From Agrostemma githago (Eukaryota > Streptophyta > Magnoliopsida > Caryophyllales > Caryophyllaceae): a stretch of DNA of 64,000 bases. A program made the position numbers and the translations under genes. The DNA is taken from assembly GCA_958450325.1 (NCBI GenBank), contig OY288250.1, positions 53,024,898 through 53,088,897 of the forward strand, in the 5' to 3' direction. This document shows, piece after piece, positions 61,066 to 64,000 of the stretch. The notes under the pieces are model-generated. The model did not search any database and was not told the origin of the DNA. It saw only the letters and a list, made by a program, of their open reading frames with translations. Positions within the stretch are counted from its first letter, which is position 1. Every line of letters starts with the position of its first letter.

Positions 61066-63681
61066 TGTTGTGTGCTAAATTTAGACCGTTTTTCCTCCCA
61101 TTTAGACCCGTTTTTCCCTCGTTTTGCGAGTCTTGAGTGCGATTATCGCCATATTTTGTGTACTTCTCACATTAGCGTCCCTCTTGTGCGTTTTACGTGT
61201 TTTTGGTAGTTTTCTATCATTTTGATAGGATTTGGCACCGAAATCACGATTGACCTTTCACGAGCACAAGAGAAGAGAAAACCGTCCAAGAGCAAAGCAC
61301 ACAACTTAAAGTTTGAAGCCATCCAATTGTACGACGAAGAATGAGACAAGAAAGAGGCCAAAATATGACCGGGCGAAATTTCACCCGGTAAGACACCACT
61401 GGGCGAAATTTCACCCGACGGTAAAAATGTCTCCCGAAGATTTTCCGAGCTTACCCACCGGGCGAAATTTCGCCCACCGGATGAAATTTCGCCCGATGGG
61501 AAGAAGTGCCAAAAAAGGAAGAAAATTTCACCCGGTGGGAATTATCGTCAAGTCCGCGGGGCAAAGTTTCACCCTATGAAGATGCTAAGGGAGATTGTCT
61601 CACTAATGGAGCATAAAGTGGATTTGGGCTTTAGATAAATACTCATTAAGGCTTTACTATATATATGTTACCTTAGTTTACTGCCCAAGCAACCATCCTC
61701 ATATCCCACCACCATCATTCATTAGTGTAGGAGGCAACCATTAGTGTAGTATCACAATCCATTAGTAGAAAAATCTAGTAAAATTCCTAGTAATTCTCTA
61801 TAAATCTAGTAGTAATTTAATAGTAGGTCTACTTAGTTTCTATCAACAATTTTCTAGATTACAAGTTTGTAGAAGATTATTTTGAAGATTTGTTGGGTTA
61901 TTGAAGAATTAAGTGACAAGTTCTTCATTTTCTTCATCAAAGATTCAAGATTATTATTCTAGTTTTATTTGAAGATTTGTTGGGTTTATTTGGAGGATTA
62001 GTGACAAGTTATCCATTTTATTCATCAAAGATTCAATCTTTATTCATGCAATATTATTATTTCTTATAGATCTTCATAGTTGGTATATTTCTCTTCCACT
62101 CTCTAATCTCTAGTTTAGTTTTAATGTTATTTTCTTATCATATTCTTGTTTAGATCGCATTAGTGTTGTTAGTTTCCTTAGATCTAGTTAATATGCATGT
62201 TGTAGTGACTTTCTCCTTAGTTAATGTTTTATTGTTTTCCAACATGATTAGTGAGTAGATTTCTTGTTGGAGGGTTTAGGGATGAGGACTTGGATTATTT
62301 GAATATAGGGATGTTGGTGGGTTGCTTGCATGTTGGTTTATCTTGTTTATGGTTTTTATGTCATTGTTGTTTAGTCCGGCCAACTAGACCGACCTTGACT
62401 AGTTTCTATCAATATGGGGAAACTCGGGGTAGAAATTACCATGACTAGGAGCTTACCCTTATTCGCCGCGAAAGCGGGTTTTTAGGTGAGTTTAGCAATG
62501 TTGCAACAAAAACTCGATTCCGACCTTCTTAGACTCCAAGTACCGAATTAGAGGTGATCATGGGCTGGGTTGGGCCGGGTTTGGGCCGGGCTTTGCCATA
62601 AAATTACAGCCCATCTAGCGGGTCGGGTCCCCCAAATGGGCCAATTTGTAAGGCCCAAGCCCAACCCGTTCGGGCTTTTCCGGGCTTGCGGGCTTTTCGG
62701 GCCCAATCGGGTCACAAAGATTGTTCGGGATTAAGTTAATTTTTTTTTTTTGCGTCACCTTAAAAAAAATATTTATTAGCACAAATTAACCAACATTTAA
62801 TCGAGTATTTTGCTCGAAGTCGACCCGACTAATAAACAAACCCTTTTTTACTAAAACTTACTCGAAATTAATCAGACGACTAGAGTACATAATGATATAT
62901 GAATACTCCGTATTAAGAAATATAAACAAAGTTTGCCTCGAGTCCTCGATTAGACATTTCACACCTAGTTTTGGTGTTGGACAATTTTTCGTATTATTAT
63001 GTTTCACACTAACATATCACAGTACAAATATACACACGCGCACACACATATATACGGTATTAGTGTCCGTGTATAATAATTATGAACACATAAAAACATA
63101 AACTTTCATACAAAAATTGCACGACTTTTTTTTGTTAAAAAAATTGTGATAAAAAACACATGAATTTCCACATAAAAGAAGTTTAAAAGTTTAAAAACAT
63201 AAATTATGTTGTATTTTTTTTAAAAAAATCGGGTCGGGCCGGGTCAAAATTTGGGCTTTAAGGTCGGCCCATACCCGGCCCAAAATTTATATCGGGCTAA
63301 GATCGGGTCAGGCTTCGGGCTTTTTTGGGCCAACACAATGGCCCAAGCCCTTGAAAAAATCGGGCCGGGTCGGGTTGGGCCGTCGGGCTTGGGCCATTTG
63401 ATCAGCTCTATACCGAATCCCGACTTCCCCCTAACACCTTTCCCTAGATTGATTACCTCTAGCTATCATCATAGACATTCCTCTAGTATAGACTCGACCC
63501 TTAGAAAAACCCCATCTAGACATCAAACACGACACTTTAAGCTTTACATCGCACACCATTCCCTGTGGACCGACCTCGACTTACCACGATTACTCTAGTA
63601 GTTTTTGTGTTATTCCGAGTCTATAAATATCATTTGATCCCCCGTCCTTCGTTAACGACCGATCCGATTGGGAGGCGATCA
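61066..63681 (+). repeat. 3' LTR of the Athila-type element (with hAT insertion)
   Basis: The same sequence as the 5' LTR with scattered substitutions and a 24-bp deletion in the palindrome cluster. It is lengthened to 2,616 bp by an 862-bp element at 62549-63410. It ends GGAGGCGATCA followed by the duplication TTGAC. Confidence 0.92.
62549..63410. mobile_element. Non-autonomous hAT-like element in the 3' LTR
   Basis: 862 bp with short TIRs TAGAGGTGATCA / TGATCAGCTCTA and a perfect 8-bp duplication TACCGAAT (62541-62548, 63411-63418). Both are hAT features. Both ends are packed with GGGCC/CGGGC words, while the core is AT-rich. No transposase. The 5' LTR lacks it, which gives the empty site for comparison. 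Confidence 0.9.
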
Positions 63682-63686
63682 TTGAC

Positions 63687-64000
63687 GTGCTAGATGTAAA
63701 TGATGGACTTTTTCTAATGTAAATATATTTTCATCGCTATTTTCTGGTTTCATAATTAATCACGCGAGTTCTATAGCAAAATCACTTATCCTTTCACCTT
63801 TAAAACCACGCAGCTGTGCACCAATTGGTTTGTAGCCAAAAGTGGTCGTATTTATATAGTCACATTCGCCTTGTTGTATAGTCACACTCGCTATGTTGTA
63901 TAGTCACACTCATAATATTGTATAACCGGGACAGATTTTGGTTTTTCATTTTGTATAGTCACACTCGCCATGTAGTAGAATCACACTCATTATGTTGTAG
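63687..64000 (+). mobile_element. Element E, continuation after the Athila-type element
   Basis: Starts after the TTGAC duplication and continues the repeat style of 48120-48820 (TTGTATAGTCACACTCGC and similar). The element's right end is beyond the window. Confidence 0.65.

Larger units (their letters stand above)
49059..63681 (+). mobile_element. Athila-type Ty3/gypsy LTR retrotransposon, complete with target duplications
   Basis: Order: 5' LTR, primer site, gag, protease-RT-RNase H-integrase, leader with palindromes, third ORF (ATHILA ORF-1-like), long 3' non-coding region, polypurine tract, 3' LTR. The host duplication TTGAC is perfect (49054-49058 and 63682-63686). The LTRs are near identical apart from a 24-bp indel and one hAT insertion, so it is young. 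Coding parts of gag-pol carry several stops and frameshifts, so it could move only with help. It sits inside element E. Confidence 0.92.

Overview
The window is nuclear DNA from a flowering plant, most likely a eudicot with a large, repeat-rich genome. The evidence is GT-AG introns, a plant-type VPS13 gene, Stowaway MITEs with CTCCCTC termini flanked by TA, and nested plant LTR retrotransposons of the Athila and Tat types. The species cannot be named from the sequence. A member of the Caryophyllales is a weak guess. Apart from a few retroelement and fragment ORFs, the only host gene is at the left edge.

Region 1 (1-17.6 kb): the 3' part of a VPS13-family bridge-type lipid transfer protein gene on the + strand. 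About 20 exons join in phase into roughly 1,810 residues, with the 5' half outside the window. Its introns carry several small DNA transposons, including a GGGCC-rich hAT-like element that itself contains a Stowaway.

Region 2 (17.6-28.5 kb): a pile of nested elements. A decayed Ty1/copia reverse transcriptase is split by 6.4 kb of insertions. Inside are a 1,365-bp tandem duplication carrying two copies of a long-TIR Mutator-like element (9-bp target duplication), a CACTA-like element with arrays of palindromic subterminal repeats, and an old antisense LTR fragment. A Helitron candidate with a replication protein A-like fragment follows.

Region 3 (28.5-38.6 kb): a truncated Tat-lineage Ty3/gypsy element on the - strand, with 3' LTR, gag, protease, RT, two RNase H domains and integrase. 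A spliced antisense ORF of the putative gypsy-type transposon family lies on the + strand between pol and the 3' LTR. A 1.33-kb solo LTR with a 5-bp target duplication interrupts it.

Region 4 (38.8-49.1 kb, resuming at 63.7 kb): a train of at least five long-TIR elements (A to E), joined to one another by (TA)n microsatellites. Each carries an internal array of short repeats. Three (C, D, E) show a leader exon, an intron and a second exon. I could not assign them to a named superfamily. This is the least explained part of the window.

Region 5 (49.06-63.68 kb): a complete, fairly young Athila-type Ty3/gypsy element on the + strand with TTGAC target duplications, a tRNA-Asp-type primer site, gag-pol broken by stops and frameshifts, and an intact third ORF. 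Its LTR and its internal leader share palindromic modules. Its 3' LTR alone carries an 862-bp hAT-like insertion with a perfect 8-bp target duplication. The element sits inside element E of region 4.
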